The notes beneath the pieces are model-generated. The model worked only from the letters and a program-made list of their open reading frames with translations. It did not search any database and was not told where the DNA came from. From assembly GCF_001643235.1 (NCBI RefSeq), contig NZ_LQWY01000034.1, forward strand, positions 22,726-86,725: a stretch of 64,000 nt of DNA. The letters are read 5' to 3'. Each line of letters starts with the position of its first letter. Position 1 is the stretch's first letter. The position numbers and the translations under genes were made by a program. The stretch comes from Domibacillus aminovorans. Lineage in GTDB: Bacteria; Bacillota; Bacilli; Bacillales; Domibacillaceae. Below are positions 36,792 through 45,616 of the stretch, piece after piece.

Positions 36792-38183
36792 TTGAAAAAG
36801 AGTAAAATACTATTAAGTGTTTTGACAGTATTGGTTATAGCTTTTGCTACTTCATCAATTGCCATGGCTGCACCTAATGAAAATGCAAATCCGAATGCTT
36901 CTGAAAATTCCAGTGAAAATGCCAGTGATAGGGCTAAAGAAGTTTCCAATCCAAATTCTGCGATAAAGTCAACAATAGAAACAATTGCAGATATAAGTGC
37001 AACAGTGAACCAAGATGAAAGCTTTACGTTGCCAAGCACAGTAACAGCCACAATGAGCGATGGAAGTACAAAAGATGTACCAGTAACGTGGGAACCATCA
37101 ACAGCTGATACGAGTGCTGTAGGAACATTCACTTTTATAGGAACAGTGAGTGGGTTTAACGGTAATGTTACCTTAACTTTAGAGGTAGTACCAGTAGTGA
37201 TACATTTTCCAGATGATAATTTGGAGAGAGTAATACGAGAAGAAATAAATAAGCCTACAGGCGATATATTCAAAAGTGATGTTGAACAAATAATTATTTT
37301 ATTTGCTGATGAAGAAAATATTATAGATTTAACCGGATTAGAGAACTTATCAAATTTACAAGAACTCCATATGGATGGGAATCAAATAAGTGATATCACT
37401 CCATTATCTAACTTGACTAATTTGCAAAAGCTCTTTTTTGGTGGGAATCTTGGGAATCAAATAAGTGATATTACCCCATTAACTGGGTTGACTAATTTGC
37501 AACAGCTCTTTTTGGGTAGTAATCAAATAACGAATATAACCGCCTTATCTAACTTGACTAATTTGCAACAGCTCCACTTGGATAATAATCAAATAAGTGA
37601 TATTACCCCATTATCTGGGTTGATTAATTTACAATTTCTCAGTGTGCATAATAATCAAATAACGAATATAACCGCATTATCTGGGTTGATTAATTTGAAC
37701 CAGCTCCATCTGGGTGAAAATGATATACAGGATATAACCGCATTATCTGGGTTAATTAATTTGAACATTCTCAGTTTGGATGCTAATGAAATAAGTAATA
37801 TAACCGCATTATCTGGGTTGACTAATTTACAACAGCTCTTTTTGCGTGCTAATCAAATAAATGATATAACCGCATTATCTGGGTTGATTAATTTGCAAAC
37901 GCTCGATTTGGGTGATAATCAAATAAGTAATATAACCGCATTATCTGGGTTGACTAATTTGCAACACCTCTTTATGGGCGCTAATCAAATAAGTAATATA
38001 ACCGTATTATCTGGGTTAACTAATTTGCAAACGCTCGTTTTACGTATGAATCAAATAAGTGATATAAGCGCATTAGTGGGGTTGACTAATTTGCAACAGC
38101 TCGATTTGCGGCAAAATCCAATAAGTCCTGCTGATATACAACAATTACAAATTGCTTTACCTGACTGCCAAATTTTATTTTAA
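36792..38183 (+). CDS. Secreted leucine-rich-repeat protein, internalin-like
   Basis: 463 residues starting at TTG 36792 behind AGGAGGGG. A signal peptide (1-26, cleaved after SSIAMA) is followed by an Asn/Ser-rich linker and a bacterial Ig-like domain (about 62-136; LPSTVTATMSDGSTKDVPV, WEPSTADTSAVGTF). Residues 175-450 hold about 12 SD22-type repeats of 22 residues, e.g. NQISDITPLSGLINLQ. No LPxTG motif, GW module or membrane anchor is present, so it is probably released or weakly bound. It lies between the two copies of the duplicated 630-bp segment. Confidence 0.88.
   Translation: MKKSKILLSVLTVLVIAFATSSIAMAAPNENANPNASENSSENASDRAKEVSNPNSAIKSTIETIADISATVNQDESFTLPSTVTATMSDGSTKDVPVTWEPSTADTSAVGTFTFIGTVSGFNGNVTLTLEVVPVVIHFPDDNLERVIREEINKPTGDIFKSDVEQIIILFADEENIIDLTGLENLSNLQELHMDGNQISDITPLSNLTNLQKLFFGGNLGNQISDITPLTGLTNLQQLFLGSNQITNITALSNLTNLQQLHLDNNQISDITPLSGLINLQFLSVHNNQITNITALSGLINLNQLHLGENDIQDITALSGLINLNILSLDANEISNITALSGLTNLQQLFLRANQINDITALSGLINLQTLDLGDNQISNITALSGLTNLQHLFMGANQISNITVLSGLTNLQTLVLRMNQISDISALVGLTNLQQLDLRQNPISPADIQQLQIALPDCQILF
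37370..38130 (+). repeat. 66-bp tandem repeats coding the LRR array
   Basis: About 11 units of 66 bases, with near-identical stretches such as GCATTATCTGGGTTGA followed by CTAATTTGCAA or TTAATTTG. One unit carries a 12-base internal duplication (GGGAATCTT...). Such identity at silent sites suggests recent expansion or gene conversion. Confidence 0.85.
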
Positions 38184-38204
38184 AAATAAATTCTTTTAAA
38201 AGAT

Positions 38205-38339
38205 ATGTCATTAGAAAAACTAAAAGCAATTATAAAAGAAAAAATAATTGAGGGGCAGACATACACGCAGGCATGCGGCAAACTTCATATTTCAGAAGGC
38301 TATGCAAAGAAGCTAAAAAAGCAGGCAATAAAAAAATAG
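38205..38339 (+). CDS. Small helix-turn-helix-like protein (44 residues)
   Basis: The frame reads SLEKLKAIIKEKIIEGQTYT, then CGKLHISEGYAKKLKKQ. The pattern EGQTYTQAC-x-LHISEGYAKKL looks like a helix-turn-helix of a phage-type DNA-binding protein, complete or truncated. A small terminator (AGGGGCT..AGCCCTT) follows at once. No ribosome site better than AAAAGA is present. Likely a relic or a very short gene. Confidence 0.45.
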   Translation: MSLEKLKAIIKEKIIEGQTYTQACGKLHISEGYAKKLKKQAIKK

Positions 38340-38348
38340 CGGAAGTTT

Positions 38349-38373
38349 TAGGGGCTTTTTAAGCCCTTTTTTA
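38349..38373 (+). terminator. Short hairpin terminator
   Basis: AGGGGCTT and AAGCCCTT with almost no loop and T6, directly after the 44-residue frame. Confidence 0.7.
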
Positions 38374-38689
38374 TTTGGAGCAAAACAGGCAAAGACAGGC
38401 CAAAAGCAAGGCAGGGAGCGGCATTACACCGAGTTACATTAACATTTCCAATCCAAGAAAAAGAAAAAGAATGGAAAATCATTGTTGGACAAGATATATA
38501 GTCAAATATAAATGGGTCTTATTGAACTAACGGCGGGTTAGTTCAATAATGGGATTGATGATGAAACTATTTCAAAATATGGAAGAACGGAGCACATTTC
38601 TTGTACAAAGAAATGTGTTTTTTTAGTTATTATTGTGAACTTAATAAGAAATCTGTTTGGCAGGATGGAGGATTTGTCTATAAGTCGGT
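38374..38689. other. Gap with two hairpins
   Basis: No intact gene. TATTGAACTAAC and GTTAGTTCAATA (12 bp perfect) pair at 38520-38548. A terminator CACATTTCTT/AAGAAATGTG with T7 lies at 38593-38624. A short frame near 38440 (VTLTFPIQEKEKEWKIIVGQ) is an unassigned protein tail. Confidence 0.45.
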
Positions 38690-39304
38690 GTCAATTGACT
38701 GTAAACGTGGCATGGCCGCCTCAAAAACAGTGAATACTTGCACCTAACGCTTTTTGAATAGGCTTTTTTACACAATAGTGTTGATAAAATGAGCCAGAAA
38801 TCAACAGAGGTATGTAACAGATTCTTTGAATAAATAAAAATATACAGGGCAAGCCTTGTAGTGAGAATGATGATAAAAGGAGATGAAGACATGTTTTCAT
38901 TGCGCGGGGATGTTCATAAAATATATCTAAGGCTAAAAAAAGTATCGGGGGAGGAACATTCCCTTAATCAGATGAAGGAACTGAAGGAAATCGATGAAAT
39001 TCAGCGTCTTTATCAATCCATTGATAGCAGTATATTAAAAAAAATTCACTATCGCATGATTAAAGAAAAAACGGGTTCGGGAACGATTCCGATTTTCGTC
39101 ACTGCTATCCCGTGGCTTTGTTTTCTGTTTGCTAAACAGCTGCAACAATTTCTTTTCGCTGAAGGGGGCTTGCTTTGGGTTTTTTTTGTTTTCATTTATA
39201 TTACGATCCTTTTTATCAGTGTCATTCTTCACTTTCATGAAAAATCATGGGCGGCTGTTCATATAGAAATCATTCAAGACATATTAGAGAAAAGAAATGA
39301 ATAA
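38690..39304 (+). repeat. Segmental duplication, copy B
   Basis: Direct repeat of 35090-35722. The upstream part differs by small indels (CGCTTTTTGAATAGGC versus CGCTTTTTTGAATAGG). Confidence 0.88.
38891..39304 (+). CDS. Two-helix membrane protein of unknown family, copy B
   Basis: 137 residues from ATG 38891 behind AAAGGAG. Same layout as copy A: charged helical first half, then two membrane segments (PIFVTAIPWLCFLFA and LLWVFFVFIYITILFISVI). After the stop the two copies diverge at once, so the duplication ends there. Function unknown. Confidence 0.72.
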   Translation: MFSLRGDVHKIYLRLKKVSGEEHSLNQMKELKEIDEIQRLYQSIDSSILKKIHYRMIKEKTGSGTIPIFVTAIPWLCFLFAKQLQQFLFAEGGLLWVFFVFIYITILFISVILHFHEKSWAAVHIEIIQDILEKRNE

Positions 39305-39551
39305 TCCTTTTACGGCCTCCACTCAGTCTGGAAGCCGATTTTTTTGGTTCAATTTAAAAAACTTGAATCGTTTTGTTATTTTATTTTCTCTAATAGGTAA
39401 GAAGAGGGAAAGAGAATGCTAATTGACGACGACAAAATCGAAGTTAGTAAAGCGCGCCAAAAAAGGCGATACCATGGAATTTTTTGGTTATTTATTTGCA
39501 GTTTATAATGAATCCTTAAAAAATATATACGGGCAGGAGAATATTTGAAAA

Positions 39552-40238
39552 ATGGAATTAAGACAATTAGAATATTTCATGACATTATGCAGAGAGCTCC
39601 ATTTTACAAGAGCAGCTGATAAACTCGGTATTACGCAACCAACTCTCAGCCATCAAATAAAAGCCCTTGAAGATGAAATTGGTATGCCATTATTTGACCG
39701 GTTGGGGAAAAAAATTGCTATTACTGACGTCGGATTGATCTTGTCTGAGCAATGCAAGAATATCTTTGGTGCACTTGATAATGCGAAAGAGCAGATAAAT
39801 GAATTAAAAGAGATGACAAGTGGAAGTATTGCAATCGCAACTTTACCTGGTGAGTTAACAAATTTAGTCTCTACTTTATTATTAGATTTCCATAAAAATC
39901 ATCCAGATGTAAAAGTAAGAGTGATCAGTTCTGATGATATAGTACAACTTGTTATGCAAAATAAAATAGATTTTGCTGTTACGATCGTTTCTTCAGAATT
40001 CTCTTCAGATGATGAAAGAATAATTAAAATCCCATTGTATGCGGATCGTGAGTTATCAATTATTCCTATCGTCCAACCATGCATTAGTCGAGAAGTGAGT
40101 CTAGTTTTACGTAAAGACAAATTTGTTGGATTTGGAACGAGAAAATTCATTGAGTTGCTTACCAATGAAATTATTAAGTTGAGATTCCCAATTACTGAAA
40201 AAAGTAAAGAGCAAATTAGAGAATTAACCACCATATAG
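39552..40238 (+). pseudogene. LysR-family regulator with internal deletion
   Basis: The N-terminal winged helix-turn-helix is intact (LRQLEYFMTLCRELHFTRAA, ITQPTLSHQIKALEDEIG). The effector domain starts normally but jumps from PLYADRELS to IIPIVQPCISREVSLVLRKD, losing about 70 residues of the second lobe. The total is 228 instead of about 295 residues with the frame kept. It could still bind DNA, but effector sensing is probably lost. It resembles CynR/CysL-type members and precedes an HD-domain gene. Confidence 0.75.
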
Positions 40239-40266
40239 TGCTTACAAAACTGAATATGAAATGGCT

Positions 40267-40295
40267 ACATATCATAGATGGTGTCTATGATATGT
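40267..40295. promoter_or_regulatory. 12-bp perfect inverted repeat
   Basis: ACATATCATAGA-TGGTG-TCTATGATATGT between the LysR-type gene and the HD gene. No T-run follows, so an operator is more likely than a terminator. Confidence 0.55.
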
Positions 40296-40334
40296 ATAGA
40301 AACCATAGTATTGTTATATAGTAGATGTGTTTAT

Positions 40335-40380
40335 ATAATCTAGTTAATCTTCTGAGCTAACTGAAGATTAACTAGATTAT
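40335..40380 (+). promoter_or_regulatory. 18-bp perfect inverted repeat abutting a ribosome site
   Basis: ATAATCTAGTTAATCTTC and GAAGATTAACTAGATTAT with a 10-base loop. The 3' arm ends where the AGGAGG of the HD gene starts (40381). No T-run. In RNA it forms a long stable stem next to the ribosome site. Confidence 0.65.
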
Positions 40381-40395
40381 AGGAGGATACGGACT

Positions 40396-41034
40396 ATGGT
40401 AAAAAATATTGCAGGAATTAAAATTCCTGATAGTAAAATGGCTATTGAAGCAGCAGATTTACTTCGTGAATATGGATCAGATTTGCTGTGGAATCATTCT
40501 AATCGTGTTTATCTATTTGGAGCAATACAAGGACAGGAAGTAGGTTTGAAGTATGATCTGGAATTACTTTATATTAGCGCTTTATTTCATGATTTAGGGC
40601 TTACAGAAAAATATAGTAGTCCGGATAAACGATTTGAAGTTGATGGGGCTAACGCTGCTCGTAGTTTTCTTCAGCAACACCATATTGATAATGAATCAAT
40701 AAGACTGGTATGGGATGCAATTGCACTTCACACAACAATCGGAGTTGCTGAGCATAAAGAATCGGAAGTTGCATTACTTTATTCTGGAGTAGGACTTGAT
40801 GTTATGGGAGACGGTTATAAGGAGTTTCCTGAAAAATTACGTGAAGAAATAGTAACTGCTTTCCCACGAGATAATTTCAAGAAGAAAATTCTTCCTGCTT
40901 TCCTTGAAGGTTTTAAACATAAGCCTGAGACAACGTTTGGAAATATAAAGTCAGATGTTTGTGAGCTTCTTCTTCCTGATTATAAGCGCCCAAGTTTTTG
41001 TGATTGTGTTTTACATTCTCCTTGGAACGAATAA
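40396..41034 (+). CDS. HD-domain hydrolase, cyanamide-hydratase-like
   Basis: 212 residues with the HD metal-binding pattern: His34 (WNHSNRVYLFG), His65-Asp66 (ISALFHDLGLTEKY) and a later His in AIALHTTIGVAEH. The spacing and the N..H-S-x-R-V-Y motif resemble HD proteins related to cyanamide hydratase rather than GTP hydrolases. AGGAGG lies 9 bases before ATG. The truncated LysR gene upstream may have been its regulator, which would fit CynR-like ancestry; the substrate is inferred only. Confidence 0.75.
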   Translation: MVKNIAGIKIPDSKMAIEAADLLREYGSDLLWNHSNRVYLFGAIQGQEVGLKYDLELLYISALFHDLGLTEKYSSPDKRFEVDGANAARSFLQQHHIDNESIRLVWDAIALHTTIGVAEHKESEVALLYSGVGLDVMGDGYKEFPEKLREEIVTAFPRDNFKKKILPAFLEGFKHKPETTFGNIKSDVCELLLPDYKRPSFCDCVLHSPWNE

Positions 41035-41097
41035 ATAATACATTAAAGGATGTACTTTACTCATACGCTATTGTTTTCACAACATTATGCAACGCGA

Positions 41098-41147
41098 AAA
41101 AGGATAGATCCGAGCAGACTATACCCGCTTGGATCTATCCTCTTTTT
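41098..41147. terminator. Bidirectional terminator
   Basis: AGGATAGATCC and GGATCTATCCT with extra AGC/GCT pairs and a T6 tail; an A-run precedes it. It serves the HD gene and the convergent 76-residue gene. Confidence 0.9.
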
Positions 41148-41206
41148 TCGCCTTTTATATCGTCATATTGTCAGTAAGCTATTTGCCGACCACTTTAGAG
41201 AAGTTC

Positions 41207-41437
41207 TTATCTTTTATTCTTGAGACGAATTACCTCTTGCTGAAGCCAATCTTCAAACACTAACCAATTCTCTTCCGCTGGACGCGTCAAGAATTCCTGG
41301 TAGCAAATGGAGTGGAGACCAGAGAGCATTCCATATGTTATTCCTTTATTAAATTCATCCTCTTGCTGCGTGTCCAATTCCCGAGACTTCATCCATTTTT
41401 CAATTAAGTGGACCTTTGCTTTTTCGTATTCTGTCAT
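41207..41437 (-). CDS. Conserved-looking 76-residue protein of unknown function
   Basis: A small acidic, helical protein (EKAKVHLIEKWMKSRELDT, GITYGMLSGLHSICYQEFL, WLVFEDWLQQEVIRLKNK). Start ATG 41437 follows GGGGGTATAAGG. A terminator lies downstream. No family is recognised; the pattern of aromatic residues in predicted helices suggests a folded cytosolic protein. Confidence 0.65.
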   Translation of the reverse strand: MTEYEKAKVHLIEKWMKSRELDTQQEDEFNKGITYGMLSGLHSICYQEFLTRPAEENWLVFEDWLQQEVIRLKNKR

Positions 41438-41706
41438 CCTTATACCCCCAGTTTATCCGTTTTGTTCACGAGTTCATTTTACCATATGACGATCAAAATA
41501 CTCCACTCCTAATGACTAGGGGAACCATGAATTCTACCCCCATTATTAGTTGTTCAATGGGCAGTAGCTGAATGTTTTGACAAACATTTTATTTATAAAA
41601 CATTGTCAGAAACGTTATTATTTTGGAGTGAATGTGATCGTGTATCGTTCACGTGTATTTGAACACAAAATTATATTATCCGAATGAATAAGAAGAAGTT
41701 TTGCAA

Positions 41707-41955
41707 ATGAGTAAACGTTTTGACGGTACAGCCGTATTAGTGACAGGTGTAGGTTCTGGTTTAGGTCAATCGTTTGCTTTACAAGTCGCAAAAGAGAGTG
41801 CAAAACTTTCGTTAGTAGATTTAAATCATGATTCGTTAGAAGAAATGAAAAAAGATATTTTAGAAGAGACACCAGAAGCAGAGATCCTTCTCATTACAGC
41901 AGATGTGTCAAATGAAGAAGCCGTTCAAAACTATGTGAACGAAACAGTTGGATAG
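41707..41955 (+). pseudogene. N-terminal fragment of a short-chain dehydrogenase
   Basis: 82 residues: KRFDGTAVLVTGVGSGLGQS with the TGxxxGxG NAD(P) motif, LSLVDLNHDSLEEMKKDI and LLITADVSNEEAVQNYV, then a stop TAG at 41953. The catalytic Ser-Tyr-Lys part is absent. No good ribosome site is seen. It is a relic; the C-terminal SDR fragment at 17.6 kb comes from the other end of such a gene but need not be the same one. Confidence 0.8.
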
Positions 41956-42254
41956 ACTACACTGAGTTAGACAGAAAAATTAGGGTCAATTAAAATTATA
42001 TTTAACAAAGTGGGATAAAGTTCGAGAATCCCTATAATTACAAAATCATTATAGTGATAATCGAACAAGAACTTAAGGATAAGGATCATTTGAAATTCAT
42101 TAAACGAACGCAAAACTTAGATTTTAGTTTAAATGTAATCAACATACTTGGTGTCCATCCGATATAGAAGAATAGCCCGAACACATCATGTAATATTACG
42201 TAAGATATATTAGCTCCAATAGAAGGAATTATATTATATTAGGAGGTTATTTTT
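41956..42254. other. Region upstream of the Cys-rich/P-domain gene
   Basis: No assigned gene. A 38-codon frame at 42057-42170 (GTG start) looks partly protein-like but has no ribosome site. No clear sigma-E, F, G or K promoter was found by eye. Confidence 0.35.
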
Positions 42255-43253
42255 TTGGCTTGTGAATCATGTGATCAGCTAGTAGACTTTTGTTGTACTT
42301 TTGTTGTGCCAGAGGGGTTTACCACAGTACTAAACCCTGATGGGACCTATAAGGCTTCTGTGGCCTTTAACACGGATTGCTTATTCTGTAACACAGAAAT
42401 TTGTGAATCAGAAATGACGATCCCTAACCCGTGTCCCCCAAATAATCCCTTGCTATGCCCAGTTATACTCAACCGCCTTGTGGTACAAGGGTCCATACGT
42501 TTCATTTCGTCCCTTGAAGTAATGGATAGTCAGGGAAATAGTAGTCACATTTGCTGCCATGGAGAAAGCTGTGTAGATAATATTCTTTTATACACTTGTC
42601 AAGATGTAGATCCGTGTGAAGGTTTTGACTTCACTAACATTGATGTAGTGAACCTAGATGTTGATCCGGCTAATTGTACAAACGCATGCGACACGATTTT
42701 AACGCTTAGAGGTCAATTTGATTTCTGTGTCCCATCAACGGCTACGTTTAGCAATCCTGCATCTATTACTATTCCAGCAGGAGGCACCGCGGGTCCAGCA
42801 AGTCCTTATCCTTCCGTAATTAATGTCGCTGGCCTAGACGGAACGATCACTAAAGTAACGGCTACCCTTAACGGATTTTCCCACACTTTCCCTTTGGATG
42901 TCGATGTGATGCTTGTAGCACCGGATGGAACAACGAATACCATTCTTATGTCAGACCCTGATTCCGGCACAGGTGTTACCAACCTTACTTTGACATTTGA
43001 CGATGCAGCAACAAGCTCGGTTCCATGCGGCGGTCTTCTTACTACCGGCACTTATAAGCCTACCAACTGTCCTGGATTCTCTGACGCCTTCCCACCACCT
43101 GCTCCTGCCCCTAATCCTATTGTTGCATTAAGCAACTTTAATGGTTTAGCCCCGAATGGTGCGTGGAAGTTGTTCGTTGTAGACAATGCTGGTGGGGATG
43201 TAGGTTCCATCTCTGGAGGTTGGTCCATCACCATCACTACAACGTGCCCATAA
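42255..43253 (+). CDS. Cys-rich protein with C-terminal proprotein-convertase P-type domain
   Basis: 332 residues from TTG 42255, eight bases after AGGAGG. The first 160 residues have many cysteines in CxxC and CC patterns (CESCDQLVDFCCTF, CLFCNTEICES, HICCHGESC, CQDVDPC), without a signal peptide. Residues 165-332 form a P/homoB-like beta-sandwich (TLNGFSHTFPLDVDVMLVAP, NGAWKLFVVDNAGGDVGSI, GGWSITI). P domains usually follow proteases; here no protease is present. The lack of a signal peptide and the sporulation neighbours suggest a spore coat or exosporium protein, which is inference. Confidence 0.75.
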   Translation: MACESCDQLVDFCCTFVVPEGFTTVLNPDGTYKASVAFNTDCLFCNTEICESEMTIPNPCPPNNPLLCPVILNRLVVQGSIRFISSLEVMDSQGNSSHICCHGESCVDNILLYTCQDVDPCEGFDFTNIDVVNLDVDPANCTNACDTILTLRGQFDFCVPSTATFSNPASITIPAGGTAGPASPYPSVINVAGLDGTITKVTATLNGFSHTFPLDVDVMLVAPDGTTNTILMSDPDSGTGVTNLTLTFDDAATSSVPCGGLLTTGTYKPTNCPGFSDAFPPPAPAPNPIVALSNFNGLAPNGAWKLFVVDNAGGDVGSISGGWSITITTTCP

Positions 43254-43430
43254 AGAAAAAAAGTAAATAATCTAGCTATATGTGTCATTGGCGTTAAAAA
43301 TATTCATGTAAAGACTGAAGATTAGGAACAATAAGGGATACTCTGTATAATACGGCTCCATACCATGAAACCGTATTATACAGAGTCCATCATTGTTCTT
43401 TTTCACTCAAAATGAAAGAAGGTATGAGAT

Positions 43431-43856
43431 ATGCATGAACAGCCATCTTCTTTACCCGGGGTACAGACCTCAGAGATGAAGGGGGAACAGACAGTATCCA
43501 AGAGGCCAAAACGGCGTGCTTCAAGCTGCGGATGCAATAAAAGAACCAATTCAGCCCTTTCTTCAAATGGTGTCAATAGACAACAAGTCCATTCTTTTCA
43601 AAACAACAAGGCCATCAACCAGCGAAAAAAAACGACCAATCCCCATACACCTATCATAAAACAGGATAACCTTACTCCAATAAAATCTGTATCTGAAGAA
43701 CAACCGATTGTATCTCCAAAGGACAATAATGTGTCTTATACTCCCCAGCAAGAACAGCAAAGCCATGTTGAAGAAAGCAGCTCATTAAAGAAAGTGTTAA
43801 GGTATTGGAAGCAGCTTTCCTTTTTTCAATGGCTCATAAAGCGACATGATCTATAA
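43431..43856 (+). CDS. Hydrophilic low-complexity protein
   Basis: 141 residues, rich in Lys, Gln, Asn and Ser, with one Cys pair (SSCGCNKRTNS) and a basic, aromatic C-terminus (VLRYWKQLSFFQWLIKRHDL). No domain, signal or membrane segment is visible. It sits between the Cys-rich/P-domain gene and DUF1360, so it may be another spore-surface protein, but this is only suggested by position. Confidence 0.6.
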   Translation: MHEQPSSLPGVQTSEMKGEQTVSKRPKRRASSCGCNKRTNSALSSNGVNRQQVHSFQNNKAINQRKKTTNPHTPIIKQDNLTPIKSVSEEQPIVSPKDNNVSYTPQQEQQSHVEESSSLKKVLRYWKQLSFFQWLIKRHDL

Positions 43857-43923
43857 ATGGACCCCATGTCACCTTGGCAGTCAGCAGAAGTGACGAATTC
43901 TGCAAATGCGGAAAATGATAAAG

Positions 43924-43975
43924 AAAAGAGTGTCCCGAAATAACGAAAATTTCGTATTTGGGACACTCTTTTTTA
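43924..43975. terminator. Long bidirectional terminator
   Basis: AAAGAGTGTCCC and GGGACACTCTTT with an inner pair AAATA/TATTT and CGAAAATTTCG; T6 follows. Confidence 0.9.
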
Positions 43976-44168
43976 TGATTCCTGCAATTTGGACAGATCA
44001 TACCGTTTGACCCGGACTGGATGCGTATCGATTTTCGAACACTATTACTAATCTTAGTATGTTTTCTTTGGTCTGAAAATTGAATCAAAAGCCCTGAGTT
44101 GTTTACCCAATCAAATTGATTTTTTCGGCATTATCTAAAAGTAACTTCAAAATAGGGAGTCAAATAAA

Positions 44169-44513
44169 ATGATGGAAATTTCGTGGATTCACCTTGTTAT
44201 TTTAATTTTGGCTGCATTTCGTTTTACCCGCCTAATCATGTATGATGAAATTACCTCGTTTATTCGTGCCCCATTTTTAACGATTACTACTGATTATGAT
44301 GACAACGTGGAAATTACTCATAACATTGAAATTAAAGGTTCAGGGTTACGCTATTGGATTGGAACGTTACTTACGTGTCACTGGTGTGTAGGTATATGGT
44401 CTTCTATTATCATTGTAGCTCTTTATTATTACCTACCTTCCTCTTTTCCACTGTTATTAATGTTTGCAATTGCAGGAGCGGCTGCATTGATCGCATCTTA
44501 TTTAGATAAATAA
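44169..44513 (+). CDS. DUF1360 membrane protein (YjcA-like sporulation protein)
   Basis: 114 residues with two or three membrane segments and the family pattern AAFRFTRLIMYDEITSFIRAP, then LLTCHWCVGIWSS with the conserved CxxC-like pair. DUF1360 proteins such as B. subtilis YjcA are expressed in sporulation. GGGAG lies 10 bases before ATG. It fits the neighbouring cdaS and Cys-rich gene. Confidence 0.82.
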   Translation: MMEISWIHLVILILAAFRFTRLIMYDEITSFIRAPFLTITTDYDDNVEITHNIEIKGSGLRYWIGTLLTCHWCVGIWSSIIIVALYYYLPSSFPLLLMFAIAGAAALIASYLDK

Positions 44514-44809
44514 GAGGAGTTTGTCGATTTATCAACTTCGTAAATTGTCCCAAAATAATTCGTTCCCACTAGCGTTGCACAGAATCCAATATGAACAATA
44601 TATTGGTTTTTTTTCATTAGCATTGCATAAACCTTGCGTAATGTCTTTCATTTAGTTTGCAAATCGTAGATAAATACTTACAACAGAAAAGAAGAATAAA
44701 TCATGCTCATATAGACAAACTGAAAGTAAATGTAGAAGTCATCAAACATGTCACTTATTTGACAGGTTGCACAAATAACTAATTGAAGAAAATAAGGGAG
44801 GTGTGCCCT
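44514..44809. other. Region between DUF1360 gene and cdaS
   Basis: About 295 bases, no gene. Sporulation promoters are expected here but none is convincing by eye. Confidence 0.35.
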
Positions 44810-45421
44810 GTGAATGATGCGAATTGCGACTTTTCGCCGATGAGACAAAGGCTAAAAGAAGATATGCGCCAAGTTATCACGACACTACAGGACAATTTAG
44901 AAGCAATGGATGACGAAGACTATTGTCTTCTAGGGAATATTGAAAAAGTGAAAGACCGATTTGTACATATTGAAATGAAAGCTGCTACCTTTTATTTAAA
45001 CTGTTATTTGTCTCCGTTTACAGACAAATACCCGGAACTATCAAGATGTTTACAAAATATGTCCAATTCGAGACATGGCGGTTTAATTGTTATTACACGG
45101 GAAGATTCTCTTGATTCTTTCATTCAACCGGGTATTTCAATAGGAGCGGAATTGACCCATTCATTATTAGAATCAATTTTTTTCCCAGGAAACCCACTCC
45201 ATGATGGTGCTGTCATCGTACGTCTTAATCAGATCGATTCCGCCGCAAATGTCCTTCCACTTTCAGACAGATATACAGGTGATAAAAAACTGGGTACGAG
45301 ACATCGCGCTGCTTTAGGATTAAGCGAACGATGTGATGCCCTCGTTCTCGTCGTCTCTGAAGAAACAGGGAAAGTTTCATTTGCCTTAAATGGCGAACTT
45401 TACCCCATTACGGCACCCTAG
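44810..45421 (+). CDS. cdaS: Sporulation-specific diadenylate cyclase
   Basis: CdaS makes c-di-AMP from two ATP in the forespore. The 203-residue product has the autoinhibitory N-terminal helices (MRQRLKEDMRQVITTLQDNL) and the DAC domain: PLHDGAVIV (DGA) and GTRHRAALGL (RHR), both intact. GTG 44810 is taken because GGAGG is 8 bases upstream; the TTG at 44783 has none. Length agrees with B. subtilis CdaS (207). Confidence 0.93.
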   Translation: MNDANCDFSPMRQRLKEDMRQVITTLQDNLEAMDDEDYCLLGNIEKVKDRFVHIEMKAATFYLNCYLSPFTDKYPELSRCLQNMSNSRHGGLIVITREDSLDSFIQPGISIGAELTHSLLESIFFPGNPLHDGAVIVRLNQIDSAANVLPLSDRYTGDKKLGTRHRAALGLSERCDALVLVVSEETGKVSFALNGELYPITAP

Positions 45422-45616
45422 TTTCGACGGTTGATCAAGGTGCCCGTACAGGATGGAATGGGGGCCACCGCTTTTTCACAAATAAATATCGAAGTCATCT
45501 CTTTTATGAGGATAGATGATTTGACAAACCCTTTTTGTACGTTTAAAATCACTTTGAATATGAGATATTTGCATTCAGATTAATTTAAGGAAAAACACTT
45601 AGGAGGAAAGAATGTA

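Noticed and set aside
37370..38130. 66-bp repeats as a CRISPR array
   Set aside because: Repeats are contiguous, coding and without unique spacers; they encode LRR units.
38520..38548. 12-bp inverted repeat as an attachment site or IS end
   Set aside because: No target duplication, integrase or transposase is nearby; more likely a transcription-related hairpin.
42057..42170. 38-codon GTG frame before the Cys-rich gene
   Set aside because: No ribosome site, no family pattern; kept only as a remark in the gap entry.
43052..43288. Minus-strand 78-residue frame over the P-domain gene
   Set aside because: Shadow of the plus-strand gene; no ribosome site and no protein-like features.
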